A stretch of DNA of 5,977 nucleotides from Candidatus Pullichristensenella stercoripullorum (GCA_018712885.1 DVGE01000100.1:1-5977); one strand, 5' to 3'. Shown: positions 1-5,977, counted from the stretch's first letter. The notes: a model not told the origin generated them from the letters alone. Numbers and translations: made by a program.

Positions 1-1
1 C

Positions 2-1126
2 GCCGGCAAGTCCAGCCTCGTCAACGCCCTCACCGGGCAGAGCGTGGCCATCGTCTCGCCCGTGGCGGGCACCACCACCGACCCGGTGCGCAAGTCCATG
101 GAACTTTTGCCCCTCGGTCCGGTGGTGATGATCGACACCCCCGGCCTCGACGACGAGGGCGAGGTCGGCTCGCTGCGCGTCGGGCGCGCCCTGCGGGAGC
201 TGAACCGCGCCGACATCGCCGTGCTGGTGGTGGACGCGTCTGCGGGCATGGCGGACGAGGATCGCGCCCTGCTCAAGCGCTTTGAGCAAAAGGGGCTTCC
301 CCACCTCACCGTGTTCAACAAATGCGACCTGCGCGCCACTTCCTGCGGCGCAGGCGAATTGGCCGTCAGCGCCCGCACCGGAGAGGGCGTGGAGGCGTTG
401 AAGGAAGCGCTCGGCCGCCTCGTTGAGAATGGGAGCGAGCGAAAACTGCTGGGCGATCTGCTGGAGGCGGGCGATCTCGTCCTGCTGGTGGCGCCCATCG
501 ACGCCTCCGCGCCCAAGGGGCGGCTGATCCTGCCGCAGGTGCGCGCCATTCGCGACATCCTCGACGCCCACGCCGCCTGCGCCGTCGTCCAGCCGCAGGA
601 ATTGCCATCGCTCCTTGCAAGGGCGGGCAGGCCGCGCCTCGTTATCACCGATTCGCAGGCATTCGGAACGGTCAAGGGCATGGTGCCGGAGGATGTGCCG
701 CTGACCTCGTTTTCCATCCTCTTTGCCCGCTTCAAGGGCGTGCTGGAAAGCGCCGTGCGCGGGGCGGAGGCCGTTTCCACGCTGCGGGACGGCGACAAGG
801 TGCTCATCTGCGAGGGCTGCACGCATCACCGCCAGTGCGAGGACATCGGCACGGTGAAACTGCCCGGCTGGATACGGCGTTTCAGCGGTGTGGAGCCGCA
901 GTTCGCGTTCACCTCCGGCGGGGATTTCCCGGACGACCTTTCCCCGTACAGGCTCGTCGTCCACTGCGGCGGCTGCATGCTCACCGAGCGCGAGATGCGC
1001 TACCGCCGCGGCCTCGCCGCCGACAGCGGCGTACCCTTCACCAACTACGGAACGCTCATCGCCCACATGAACGGCATCCTCCGCCGCAGCCTGGAGCCGT
1101 TCCCGGAATATGCGAAAAAGGGATAA
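2..1126 (+). CDS. hydF: [FeFe]-hydrogenase maturation GTPase HydF (5' end cut off by window edge)
   Basis: HydF is the GTPase scaffold that carries the 2Fe precursor built with the radical-SAM enzymes HydE and HydG and delivers it to apo-[FeFe]-hydrogenase in the cytoplasm. The reading frame is open from base 2, giving 374 visible residues; HydF proteins are usually about 400, so roughly 20-30 N-terminal residues are missing. The G domain comes first: the end of the P-loop (AGKSS, bases 2-16), the switch I threonines (GTTTDP, near base 68), the G3 motif DTPG (134-145), the G4 motif NKCD (317-328) and a G5-like SARTGEG (about 368). A dimerisation region follows. The C-terminal cluster-binding domain has a CxH (818-826) and an HCGGC (962-976) about 45 residues apart, which is the HydF signature and separates it from Era/TrmE-type GTPases. 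HydE and HydG are not in the window. The stop codon abuts a terminator hairpin. No frameshift is seen. Confidence 0.96.
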   Translation, partial: AGKSSLVNALTGQSVAIVSPVAGTTTDPVRKSMELLPLGPVVMIDTPGLDDEGEVGSLRVGRALRELNRADIAVLVVDASAGMADEDRALLKRFEQKGLPHLTVFNKCDLRATSCGAGELAVSARTGEGVEALKEALGRLVENGSERKLLGDLLEAGDLVLLVAPIDASAPKGRLILPQVRAIRDILDAHAACAVVQPQELPSLLARAGRPRLVITDSQAFGTVKGMVPEDVPLTSFSILFARFKGVLESAVRGAEAVSTLRDGDKVLICEGCTHHRQCEDIGTVKLPGWIRRFSGVEPQFAFTSGGDFPDDLSPYRLVVHCGGCMLTEREMRYRRGLAADSGVPFTNYGTLIAHMNGILRRSLEPFPEYAKKG

Positions 1127-1128
1127 AA

Positions 1129-1162
1129 GCAGTGGCGGCGCGAATGTTTGCGTCGCCACTGC
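1129..1162. terminator. Bidirectional Rho-independent terminator between hydF and the DUF1835 gene
   Basis: A 13-bp stem (1129-1141 with 1150-1162, one G-U pair) encloses an 8-base loop. The bases just outside (AAA at 1125-1127, TTT at 1164-1166) can extend the stem beyond one mismatch. On the minus strand the stem is followed by TTTTA and, after CCC, by another run of Ts, a good intrinsic terminator for the leftward gene. On the plus strand the tail is only CTTTGGG, so termination of hydF is probably weaker. It lies 2 bases after the hydF stop and 8 bases from the stop of the converging gene. Confidence 0.85.
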
Positions 1163-1170
1163 CTTTGGGT

Positions 1171-2130
1171 TCACGCGCGCCGCAGTACGCGGCTGTACGG
1201 CCTGTCCGCCTCGGCTTCCCGCGCGACGGCCAGTTCCCCGGACTGCACCATGGCCTCGATGCGCACGGCCAGCCAGCCGTCGCTGACGTCGAGGGCGTAT
1301 CTGCCCAGTATATCGCCGATGAGCCGCCCTTCGCGGAATTCCCGCGGGGCTTCGGCGAGCGCGCGGCGGATGGAAAGATCGTAGGCGTCCTCCGGCAGGC
1401 TGCGCAGGCGGCCGCCCACGAGGGCGCGCAAAGGCGCGTTCTCCGCTTCCACAGCGCGCCATTCGTTCGCGAGCGCGGCGCAAAGGCGCGGGGAAACGGC
1501 GCGCTGCCGCTTAGCGAAACGGCCCCAGTATTCTATGTTTACATCGCCCCAGTCGCGGAAACTGCGCAGGCAGGCATCCTCTGCGTCCTCGCAATAGGCG
1601 GGCAGTTCGACCAGCAGCACGTCCCCGCGCGCCCCCCGCCATGGGGCAAGCGCCGAGAGCAGCCAGCGCAGGCCGCAGGCCTCGTCCGGCTGCCGGCTGT
1701 GCCAGACGCGCAAGGGTTCGCCCCTTTCAAAGCGCCCGCGCACCGTTTCCAGCGCCGCCCGCGCCGTCTGAAGGACGCGGTCGAGCGTTTCCTTGCGGTA
1801 TCCCTCGTCCCAGCCGCCCCAGAGGGCGGAGAGCGCTTCGCGGCGGTGCTCCCGGAAGGCTTCCGGGGCGATGTTCCCGACGCTGAGGGCAAGGGCGAAG
1901 CAAAAGACGTCCTCCCTTTGCCCGCCCAGCGGCACGGCGCGCTCCCAGGCGCGGCGCTCGCGCTCCTCCGCCTCGCGGCGCAGTTTGTCGAGCTCCTCTT
2001 GCGAAGGTTCAGAGCCGTCCTTGTTGCGGGCGATGACGCCGATGGCGCCGCCGCGGTACTTACCCTCGCCGTAGCGCTGCGCCAGCTTCAGCGCGCCGCA
2101 GGCGCTTTCCGAAAACACGATCTCCAGCAT
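1171..2130 (-). CDS. DUF1835 and DUF3658 domain-containing protein
   Basis: The product has 319 residues and no signal peptide or membrane segment, so it is probably cytoplasmic. The start MLEIVFSES with G12 and LK is typical of DUF1835 proteins. Other family-like segments are GGWDEGYRKETLDRVL (about 105-120) and the RVWHSRQPDEACGLRWLL block (141-158). The C-terminal part (about 190-300), with a conserved NEWR and LRSLPEDAYDLSI, matches the DUF3658 partner domain. Such proteins are common in Bacillus and Clostridium; no biochemical function is established, and I infer none. The frame stays open upstream to 2511, overlapping the next gene, but the extension is Pro/Arg-rich shadow sequence. The ATG at 2130 is preferred because GGGAAAGGA (2137-2145) ends 6 bases upstream and the family homology starts there. 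A charged helix-like stretch at 41-65 lies within the first domain. A terminator separates it from the upstream secreted-protein gene, and I see no clear promoter of its own. Confidence 0.88.
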   Translation of the reverse strand: MLEIVFSESACGALKLAQRYGEGKYRGGAIGVIARNKDGSEPSQEELDKLRREAEERERRAWERAVPLGGQREDVFCFALALSVGNIAPEAFREHRREALSALWGGWDEGYRKETLDRVLQTARAALETVRGRFERGEPLRVWHSRQPDEACGLRWLLSALAPWRGARGDVLLVELPAYCEDAEDACLRSFRDWGDVNIEYWGRFAKRQRAVSPRLCAALANEWRAVEAENAPLRALVGGRLRSLPEDAYDLSIRRALAEAPREFREGRLIGDILGRYALDVSDGWLAVRIEAMVQSGELAVAREAEADRPYSRVLRRA

Positions 2131-2143
2131 GCGTCGTCCTTTC

Positions 2144-2157
2144 CCGCCGCGCGGCGG
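2144..2157. repeat. 14-base GC palindrome in the DUF1835 leader
   Basis: CCGCCGCGCGGCGG is a perfect palindrome able to form a 5-bp hairpin with a GCGC loop. In the leftward transcript it sits immediately before, and partly touching, the Shine-Dalgarno of the DUF1835 gene. It could affect ribosome access, but in GC-rich DNA a palindrome of this kind can arise by chance. Confidence 0.4.
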
Positions 2158-2170
2158 CGTTTGAGAAAAC

Positions 2171-2206
2171 GGGCGGGCCGTTCGCCATCGCTGCGAAGGC
2201 CCGCCC
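2171..2206 (-). terminator. Rho-independent terminator after the secreted propeller gene
   Basis: A perfect 9-bp GC stem (2171-2179 with 2198-2206, inner bases pairing in a shifted register) continues across a single bulged base (2180) into 5 more pairs (2181-2185 with 2193-2197, re-using 2197) around a 7-base loop. Read on the minus strand it is followed by GTTTTCTC. It begins about 22 bases after the stop of the secreted protein gene and before the DUF1835 start, so it should terminate or attenuate leftward transcription between these two genes. Confidence 0.85.
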
Positions 2207-2227
2207 GCGCTCTGCCGCTTGCGCGGC

Positions 2228-3496
2228 TCAGCTGTCTTTCTCCGTAAAGGTGGGAACGTCCGAACCGGAGCCGCTGCCGGAACCGCTGCCCGAGCCCGAA
2301 CCGGAGCCGTTGCCGGAGGGCTTGTTCTGCTCGTACCAGTCGTCGCCGCCGGGGGTGAAGCCGTCGTCACCCGTGGAGGATGTGCCGCCCTCGGTGTTTT
2401 GCGCGCCCTCCTGTCCGTCCGGGGTCTCGGTCTGCTGCGCCTCGGGGGTGGCGGCGGGCGCGACATAGCCCGGTTCGCCCTGCGCGGCGCTGGCGGTGGT
2501 GCCGTCGGCAAAGGCGTAGGTGACGCTCTGCGTGGTCGGCTCGTAGACGATCACCGCGTCGCCGCCGCCGGAGAGCACGGCGTAGGCCTCGGGCGCGTAC
2601 ATGCTCCGCTCCAGTCCGCCCAGGTCGTTGTAGAAGCTCAGGTCGCCGGAGGTGTAGATCGCCACGCCGCCCTCCATGGGGTAGAAGCCCCAGTCATAGC
2701 CGTCCACCATGCGGGTGAGCTGCTCGTGTTCGAGGTCGTAGCGGTAGAGCTTGCCCTCCATCCACTCACGCGTCTCGTCGCCCATTACGTAGTTGTCGGA
2801 GAGGTTGTGGAAGTAGAGCGATCCATCGCAGTAGCGCAGATCCTCGATGCCGGTCTTGATGACCAGCGAAGTTTCGCCGCTGTTCAGGCTCATGCGGTAG
2901 AGGCAGCCGGCCTCCGTGGTCAGGGAGCCGTTGCCCAGCAAAGAGGCGGTCTGATAGGGTACCATATCGCTCTCGGAGATGTAGTAGACGGTGTCGCCGA
3001 CGATGGCGTAGTCCAGCATCGTCGTGCCCGAGAGCATCACGCACTGGCCGGAGGCGGGGTAGATCACGTGCAGCTGGTTGTCGATCAGCGCGTAGAGGTT
3101 GCCGCCGTAATAGGAAAGCGCGCTCACCGCGCTGCCCAGCGGGAAGGTGTACACGTCCGTGCGCGTGCTGTCGGTATTGCGGCGCACCAGCGTGGCGGTG
3201 CCGTTGTTGACGCGCAGGAAGTACAGAAGGTCGCCCGCCGCCACCAGGTCGGAGATGGAGCCGGCGCTTTCCACGCGCACGCTCGCGCCGCCGCCGCGGG
3301 AGATGCGGGTGAGGGCCTTGTCCGAGCCCTCGTTCGTCACCACGAACAGGTCGGTATTCGTGCGCGCCGAAAGGTCGCCCCGCACGGAGCTCTCCCCGCC
3401 GCCCGTGATGCCCAGAGCGCTCGTCACGCCCTCCGCCCACGCCGGGGCGCACGCACAAAGCGCGAAAACCAACAACAACGCCAACCACTTGCGCAT
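2228..3496 (-). CDS. Secreted beta-propeller-like protein (DUF5050-like) with Gly-Ser tail
   Basis: The product has 422 residues. It starts with a signal peptide: a charged MRK, a hydrophobic run to about residue 17, then AWA before E22, a good signal peptidase I site. The LCAC at 13-16 is a poor lipobox, so lipoprotein anchoring is possible but less likely. Residues about 45-335 carry repeated short motifs such as DLLYFLR, GNLYALID, DTVYYIS, GSLYFHN and GKLYRYD, spaced like blades of a beta-propeller in DUF5050 and related clostridial surface proteins. The C-terminal part is low complexity: Pro/Glu/Gln/Thr-rich from about 345, then eight Gly-Ser pairs (397-412) and a short charged end, with no sortase motif or membrane anchor. 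The ATG at 3496 has a strong AGGAGG (3504-3509) 7 bases upstream and an extended -10 promoter. The opposite strand has an overlapping open frame, rejected on composition and absence of start signals. Function unknown; binding or sensing outside the membrane is only inference. Confidence 0.85.
   Translation of the reverse strand: MRKWLALLLVFALCACAPAWAEGVTSALGITGGGESSVRGDLSARTNTDLFVVTNEGSDKALTRISRGGGASVRVESAGSISDLVAAGDLLYFLRVNNGTATLVRRNTDSTRTDVYTFPLGSAVSALSYYGGNLYALIDNQLHVIYPASGQCVMLSGTTMLDYAIVGDTVYYISESDMVPYQTASLLGNGSLTTEAGCLYRMSLNSGETSLVIKTGIEDLRYCDGSLYFHNLSDNYVMGDETREWMEGKLYRYDLEHEQLTRMVDGYDWGFYPMEGGVAIYTSGDLSFYNDLGGLERSMYAPEAYAVLSGGGDAVIVYEPTTQSVTYAFADGTTASAAQGEPGYVAPAATPEAQQTETPDGQEGAQNTEGGTSSTGDDGFTPGGDDWYEQNKPSGNGSGSGSGSGSGSGSGSDVPTFTEKDS
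2261..2308 (-). repeat. Eight (Gly-Ser) codon pairs, 6-base imperfect tandem repeat
   Basis: Eight successive GGN-TCN/AGC codon pairs encode (GS)8 near the C terminus of the secreted protein. The serine codon varies between TCC, TCG and AGC while the period stays 6 bases. The likely role is a flexible linker or tail; length change between strains by slippage is plausible. Confidence 0.8.
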
Positions 3497-3537
3497 GTTT
3501 CGTCCTCCTGTGTGACCCGTGCTATGTATCCGCCTAC

Positions 3538-3546
3538 ATTATACCA
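3538..3546 (-). promoter_or_regulatory. Extended -10 promoter for the secreted propeller gene
   Basis: On the minus strand TGG-TATAAT (3546 down to 3538) is a perfect sigma-A -10 hexamer with the extended TGn element. No good -35 stands 16-18 bases upstream (GCAATT or CAATTT only), which the TGn may compensate. The expected transcript start is near 3531, giving a leader of about 35 bases that contains the AGGAGG ribosome site. Confidence 0.75.
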
Positions 3547-3567
3547 CATACACACCGGAAAATTGCG

Positions 3568-3577
3568 ACAGCGCTGT
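3568..3577. promoter_or_regulatory. 10-bp palindrome between divergent promoters, candidate operator
   Basis: ACAGCGCTGT is a perfect inverted repeat. It lies between the -35 region of the leftward promoter (about 3561-3566) and the -35 of the rightward promoter (3590-3595). This is a natural place for a regulator controlling both genes, or one upstream and one core-promoter site. No regulator gene is next to it, so the role is inference. Confidence 0.35.
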
Positions 3578-3589
3578 AACGATGCCATG

Positions 3590-3618
3590 TTGACATTTTG
3601 AAGCGCGCGTGGGATAAT
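3590..3618 (+). promoter_or_regulatory. Sigma-A promoter for the first PHP gene
   Basis: A perfect TTGACA (3590-3595), a 17-base spacer and GATAAT (3613-3618) form a near-consensus housekeeping promoter. Transcription should start near 3625. This places the in-frame TTG at 3598 inside the promoter and rules it out as a start of the following gene. Confidence 0.88.
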
Positions 3619-3648
3619 GGGGCAAACGGCCAAATGCGGGAGGAAGAT

Positions 3649-4473
3649 ATGCCCTACGTCGATCTGCACATCCATTCCACCGTTTCCGACGGCACGCTCA
3701 CGCCGGAAAGCATCGTGCGCCTCTGCCGGCAAAACGGCGTGGGCGCGCTGTCTGTGACCGACCACGACGCGGTGGAAGGCACGCTCGCCGCCGCGCCCCT
3801 GGCGCGCAAGGCCGGGCTCTGGTACGTGCCCGGCGTGGAGATCGACTCCCTTTGGCAGGGGCGGGACGTGCACGTGCTCTGTTACGGGGCCGATCTTGGA
3901 AACGAAGCCCTGCTCGCCTGCGTCCGCGACGCCCGCGCGCGCATGGACCAAATGAGCGACGCGCTGCTTGAACGCATGCTGAAAGACTTCCCCGCCCTCA
4001 GCAAGGAGGAATACGCCGCTTTCGAACGCGACCCGGCGCTGGGCGGCTGGAAGATGCTCCACTACCTGCTCTTTAAGGGCGTGACCCGCTCGATGACCGA
4101 GGGCATGCGCTTTTACGCGCAGTACGGCGTGACCTACGCCGACGCGGGCTTTTTGCCCACGAGCGAGGTAGCCCGCCGGATCCGCGAAGCCGGGGGCCGC
4201 GCCGTGCTCGCCCACCCCGGGGTGACGCTGCGCGGCGAACGCGACTTTGCCCGCGCGCTCGCGCGCCTGATGGACGAGGGGCTGGACGGCGCGGAATGTT
4301 TTTACCCCCTGCACAGCCGCGACGTGCGCGAGACCTGCCTGAGCCTGTGCCGGCGGCGCGGAGCGCTCGTCACCGCCGGCAGCGACTGCCACGGCGGCTT
4401 TCAGGATACGCAGATCGGTCAGACAAAGACGCAGCTGAGCGATGTATCGCTTGAATTGTTGGGCGGTTCATGA
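3649..4473 (+). CDS. PHP-domain metal-dependent phosphoesterase (TrpH/RnaAM-like)
   Basis: The product has 274 residues, close to the usual 280-290 of the TrpH/YciV (RnaAM) group, which are cytoplasmic trinuclear-metal phosphoesterases. Characterised members release phosphate from 3',5'-nucleoside bisphosphates and trim short RNAs, or act on AMP. All PHP ligand motifs are visible: HIH at 7-9, D14 in SDG, TDHD with H39, GVEI with E64, H75, LAHPG with H189, and SDCH with D246 and H248. Residues about 100-170 form the helical insertion between the two halves of the barrel. The ATG at 3649 is chosen because GGGAGGAAG lies just upstream and PHP proteins begin almost directly with the DLHIHS strand. 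The in-frame ATG at 3634 lies at the Shine-Dalgarno itself and the TTG at 3598 is inside the promoter. The exact substrate cannot be told from sequence. A second PHP gene follows after 54 bases. Confidence 0.9.
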   Translation: MPYVDLHIHSTVSDGTLTPESIVRLCRQNGVGALSVTDHDAVEGTLAAAPLARKAGLWYVPGVEIDSLWQGRDVHVLCYGADLGNEALLACVRDARARMDQMSDALLERMLKDFPALSKEEYAAFERDPALGGWKMLHYLLFKGVTRSMTEGMRFYAQYGVTYADAGFLPTSEVARRIREAGGRAVLAHPGVTLRGERDFARALARLMDEGLDGAECFYPLHSRDVRETCLSLCRRRGALVTAGSDCHGGFQDTQIGQTKTQLSDVSLELLGGS

Positions 4474-4479
4474 TACAAT
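4451..4479 (+). promoter_or_regulatory. Internal promoter for the second PHP gene
   Basis: TTGAAT (4451-4456), a 17-base spacer and TACAAT (4474-4479) preceded by TGA as an extended -10 element. It overlaps the last codons and stop of the first PHP gene. The predicted transcript start, about 4486, falls on the in-frame GTG that would otherwise give the longest frame, so it also helps decide the downstream start. Confidence 0.75.
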
Positions 4480-4527
4480 AGATGCGTGAGACTGCGACTG
4501 GGACCGCGACGAAAGGGAGTGTCGAAC

Positions 4528-5790
4528 TTGGCCAAGACCCGGGATGAGCTGCTCACCCTTTTGAACTGTGACAGCGCGCTGGTGAACCTGCAGAAACTCC
4601 TCAAGGAGGAGACGCTGCCCCCCACCGGCGAGGACGTGAACAACCATATCCACACCACCTATTCCTTCTCCCCCTATTCGCCCACGGCGGCGGTGTATTT
4701 CGCGCGCCTTGCGGGGCTGGGCACCTGCGGGCTGATGGATCATGATTCCATCGCCGGGGCGCAGGAATTTCTGCAGGCCGCGGTCATCGCCGGCATGGCG
4801 GCCACCATCGGCATGGAGTGCCGCGTGAGCTTTCAAAATACGCCCTTCGCCGGCCGGCGCATCAACAACCCCGACCAGGACGGCGTGGCGTACATGGCCA
4901 TGCACGGCGTGCCGCACGACCGCGCCGGCGAGCTCAACGACCGCTTCGCCCCCTACCGCGAAAAGCGCAACGCCCGCAACCGCGAGATGGTCGAGGGCGT
5001 CAACGGCCTGATGGGGAAGTACGGCGTGACCATCGACTTTGACAGGGACGTTCTGCCCCTTTCCAACTATGCCCTGGGCGGCACCGTCACCGAGCGCCAC
5101 CTGGCCTGCGCGCTGGCAAGGCGCATGCTGGAAGTGATCGGCGGCGGCGAAAAGCTGGTGGATCTCATCAAGGGCGAAATGAAGCTGCCGCTCAGCGCGA
5201 AGGTCGAAGGCTATCTTCTGGAGGAAGGCAACCCCTACGCGCTTTACGACCTGCTCGGCTGGGTCAAGAGCGACCTCATCGGCAGGTTCTACGTAAACGC
5301 CACAGACGAGCTGCCCGACGTGCGCGAAGCGCTCGACCTCTGCAACGAGATCGGCGCCATCTCCGCCTACGCCTATCTGGGCGACGTCGCCTCTTCCGTC
5401 ACCGGCGACAAGCGCGCCCAGAAGTTCGAGGACGACTACCTGGACGAGCTCATCCCCTATATCAAGGAGCTGGGCTTCAAGGCCGTCACCTACATGCCCT
5501 CGCGCAACACCCGCGCCCAGATCGAGCGCGTGCGCGCCCTGTGCAGGAAGTACGACCTTTTGCAGATCAGCGGCGAGGACATCAACTCCCCCCGCCAGCC
5601 CTTCGTCTGCGAGGCGCAGCGCGATCCGGCCTACCGCGACCTGGTGGATTCCACCTGGGCGCTCATCGCCCACGAGTGGCGCTCCACGGTCGATCCGCAA
5701 AACGGCCTTTTCAGCGCTGAGAGCGTGAAAAAGTGGCCCGATCTCGCCGAGCGCGTGGGCGTGTTCGCCCTGCAGGGCCGCAAGCTGTAA
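4528..5790 (+). CDS. PHP-like domain protein with partly replaced metal ligands
   Basis: The product has 420 residues from the TTG at 4528 (MAKTRDELL), which has AAAGGGAG at 4512-4519 about 8 bases upstream. The frame extends to a GTG at 4486, but that lies at the predicted transcription start; a GTG at 4519 overlaps the ribosome site. After a helical N-terminal stretch (1-36), a PHP-like half follows: HIH at 40-42, MDHD with H72, and GMEC with E97. A long insertion spans about 100-265. The second half aligns without gaps by eye to the first PHP gene: EIGAISAYAYLG (274-285) with its HPG strand, and GFKAV to GEDIN (up to 353) with its SDCH end. At ligand positions F47, Y283 and N353 replace D, H and H, while D351 is kept. 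It is probably a paralogous subfamily; whether it is an active phosphoesterase is open. No signal peptide or membrane segment is seen. Confidence 0.82.
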   Translation: MAKTRDELLTLLNCDSALVNLQKLLKEETLPPTGEDVNNHIHTTYSFSPYSPTAAVYFARLAGLGTCGLMDHDSIAGAQEFLQAAVIAGMAATIGMECRVSFQNTPFAGRRINNPDQDGVAYMAMHGVPHDRAGELNDRFAPYREKRNARNREMVEGVNGLMGKYGVTIDFDRDVLPLSNYALGGTVTERHLACALARRMLEVIGGGEKLVDLIKGEMKLPLSAKVEGYLLEEGNPYALYDLLGWVKSDLIGRFYVNATDELPDVREALDLCNEIGAISAYAYLGDVASSVTGDKRAQKFEDDYLDELIPYIKELGFKAVTYMPSRNTRAQIERVRALCRKYDLLQISGEDINSPRQPFVCEAQRDPAYRDLVDSTWALIAHEWRSTVDPQNGLFSAESVKKWPDLAERVGVFALQGRKL

Positions 5791-5977
5791 GCGGAGCCCT
5801 CTTTACAGTAGATAGGCTTTCAGAGCGTTGAGAAAGCCCGCAAGCAAGGAAATTTTGCCGCTGGCAAAATTTGTCGCCGAAGGCGACTGGATTTGACGAT
5901 CCCGAAGGGCTCGGCAAATCCACCCAAGGAAGCTGTACTTGCATCCAAGGGAGCTTACATAGACGTAAGTGACCGCA
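5791..5977. repeat. Non-coding cluster of consecutive hairpins, probable interspersed structured repeat (runs off the edge)
   Basis: No convincing gene lies here. Inverted repeats follow each other closely: 5815-5821/5832-5838 (7 bp), 5850-5859/5863-5872 (10 bp, triloop GCT), 5873-5878/5882-5887 (6 bp, triloop GAA), 5888-5895/5915-5922 (8 bp, enclosing an inner CCC-GAA-GGG stem) and 5954-5958/5965-5969 (5 bp). An 11-base near-direct repeat CCAAGGAAGCT recurs at 5924 and 5945 (one mismatch). The stems use AT-rich and GC-rich arms alternately and lack a T-run, so they are not simple terminators. The composition is less GC-rich than the neighbouring genes. Candidates are a dispersed repeat (MITE- or REP-like) or a structured RNA. 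Confidence 0.6.

Noticed and set aside
835..2247. Long plus-strand open frame (470 residues) across the end of hydF and the DUF1835 gene
   Set aside because: It is Arg/Pro/Ala-rich shadow coding opposite a recognisable DUF1835/DUF3658 protein, starts inside hydF and crosses the terminator.
2219..3601. Plus-strand open frame (460 residues) opposite the secreted protein
   Set aside because: It is Val/Ala/His-rich antisense shadow without start signals; the minus-strand gene has a promoter, AGGAGG, a signal peptide and a terminator.
3598..3648. Longer N terminus of the first PHP protein from TTG 3598 or ATG 3634
   Set aside because: TTG 3598 lies between the -35 and -10 of the promoter; ATG 3634 lies at the Shine-Dalgarno used by ATG 3649.
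3424..4392. Minus-strand open frame (322 residues) opposite the first PHP gene
   Set aside because: The plus-strand frame carries all PHP motifs; this one is His/Ala/Gly-rich with no family resemblance and crosses both divergent promoters.
4468..5700. Minus-strand open frame (410 residues) opposite the second PHP gene
   Set aside because: Low-information Val/Gly/His-rich composition typical of antisense in GC-rich genes, with no ribosome site.
5711..5944. Minus-strand open frame (77 residues) across the hairpin region
   Set aside because: It overlaps the end of the second PHP gene and reads through inverted repeats; it looks like a spurious frame from a structured repeat.
5791..5977. CRISPR array
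   Set aside because: There are hairpins and one short near-direct repeat, but no regular repeats with unique spacers of constant length.

Overview
The window is GC-rich bacterial DNA, with codon third positions dominated by G and C. It most resembles a high-GC anaerobic Firmicute of the Clostridia type. Supporting this are an [FeFe]-hydrogenase maturation GTPase (HydF), a DUF1835/DUF3658 protein of the Bacillus/Clostridium kind, purine-rich Gram-positive-style Shine-Dalgarno sites, and sigma-A-type promoters in short AT-richer gaps. The assignment is inference from gene content; no rRNA, tRNA or other taxonomic marker is present.

Layout. (1) 2-1126, plus: the 3' part of hydF, entering from the left edge inside the P-loop. 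(2) 1129-1162: a strong hairpin between the converging hydF and DUF1835 genes, probably a shared bidirectional terminator. (3) 1171-2130, minus: a DUF1835/DUF3658 protein. (4) 2171-2206: a terminator hairpin reading minus, directly after (5) 2228-3496, minus: a secreted, probably beta-propeller protein with an acidic/Gly-Ser tail. (6) 3497-3648: a divergent control region with an extended -10 promoter to the left, a consensus-like promoter to the right and a 10-bp palindrome between them. (7) 3649-4473, plus: a canonical PHP-domain phosphoesterase of the TrpH/RnaAM type. (8) 4528-5790, plus: a second, longer PHP-type protein with its own promoter inside the end of the first gene. (9) 5791-5977: a non-coding tract of consecutive hairpins, probably an interspersed structured repeat that runs off the right edge.

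The genes do not form one pathway. hydF belongs to hydrogenase maturation; its usual partners HydE and HydG are not in the window. The two minus-strand genes may be partly co-transcribed across a terminator. The two PHP genes are a tandem pair. By eye, the second retains only about five of the nine positions that normally bind metal, and this is the most interesting protein-level observation. The other notable item is the hairpin cluster at the right edge. I see no CRISPR array, transposase, phage gene or recognisable defence system, and I do not claim a new system here.
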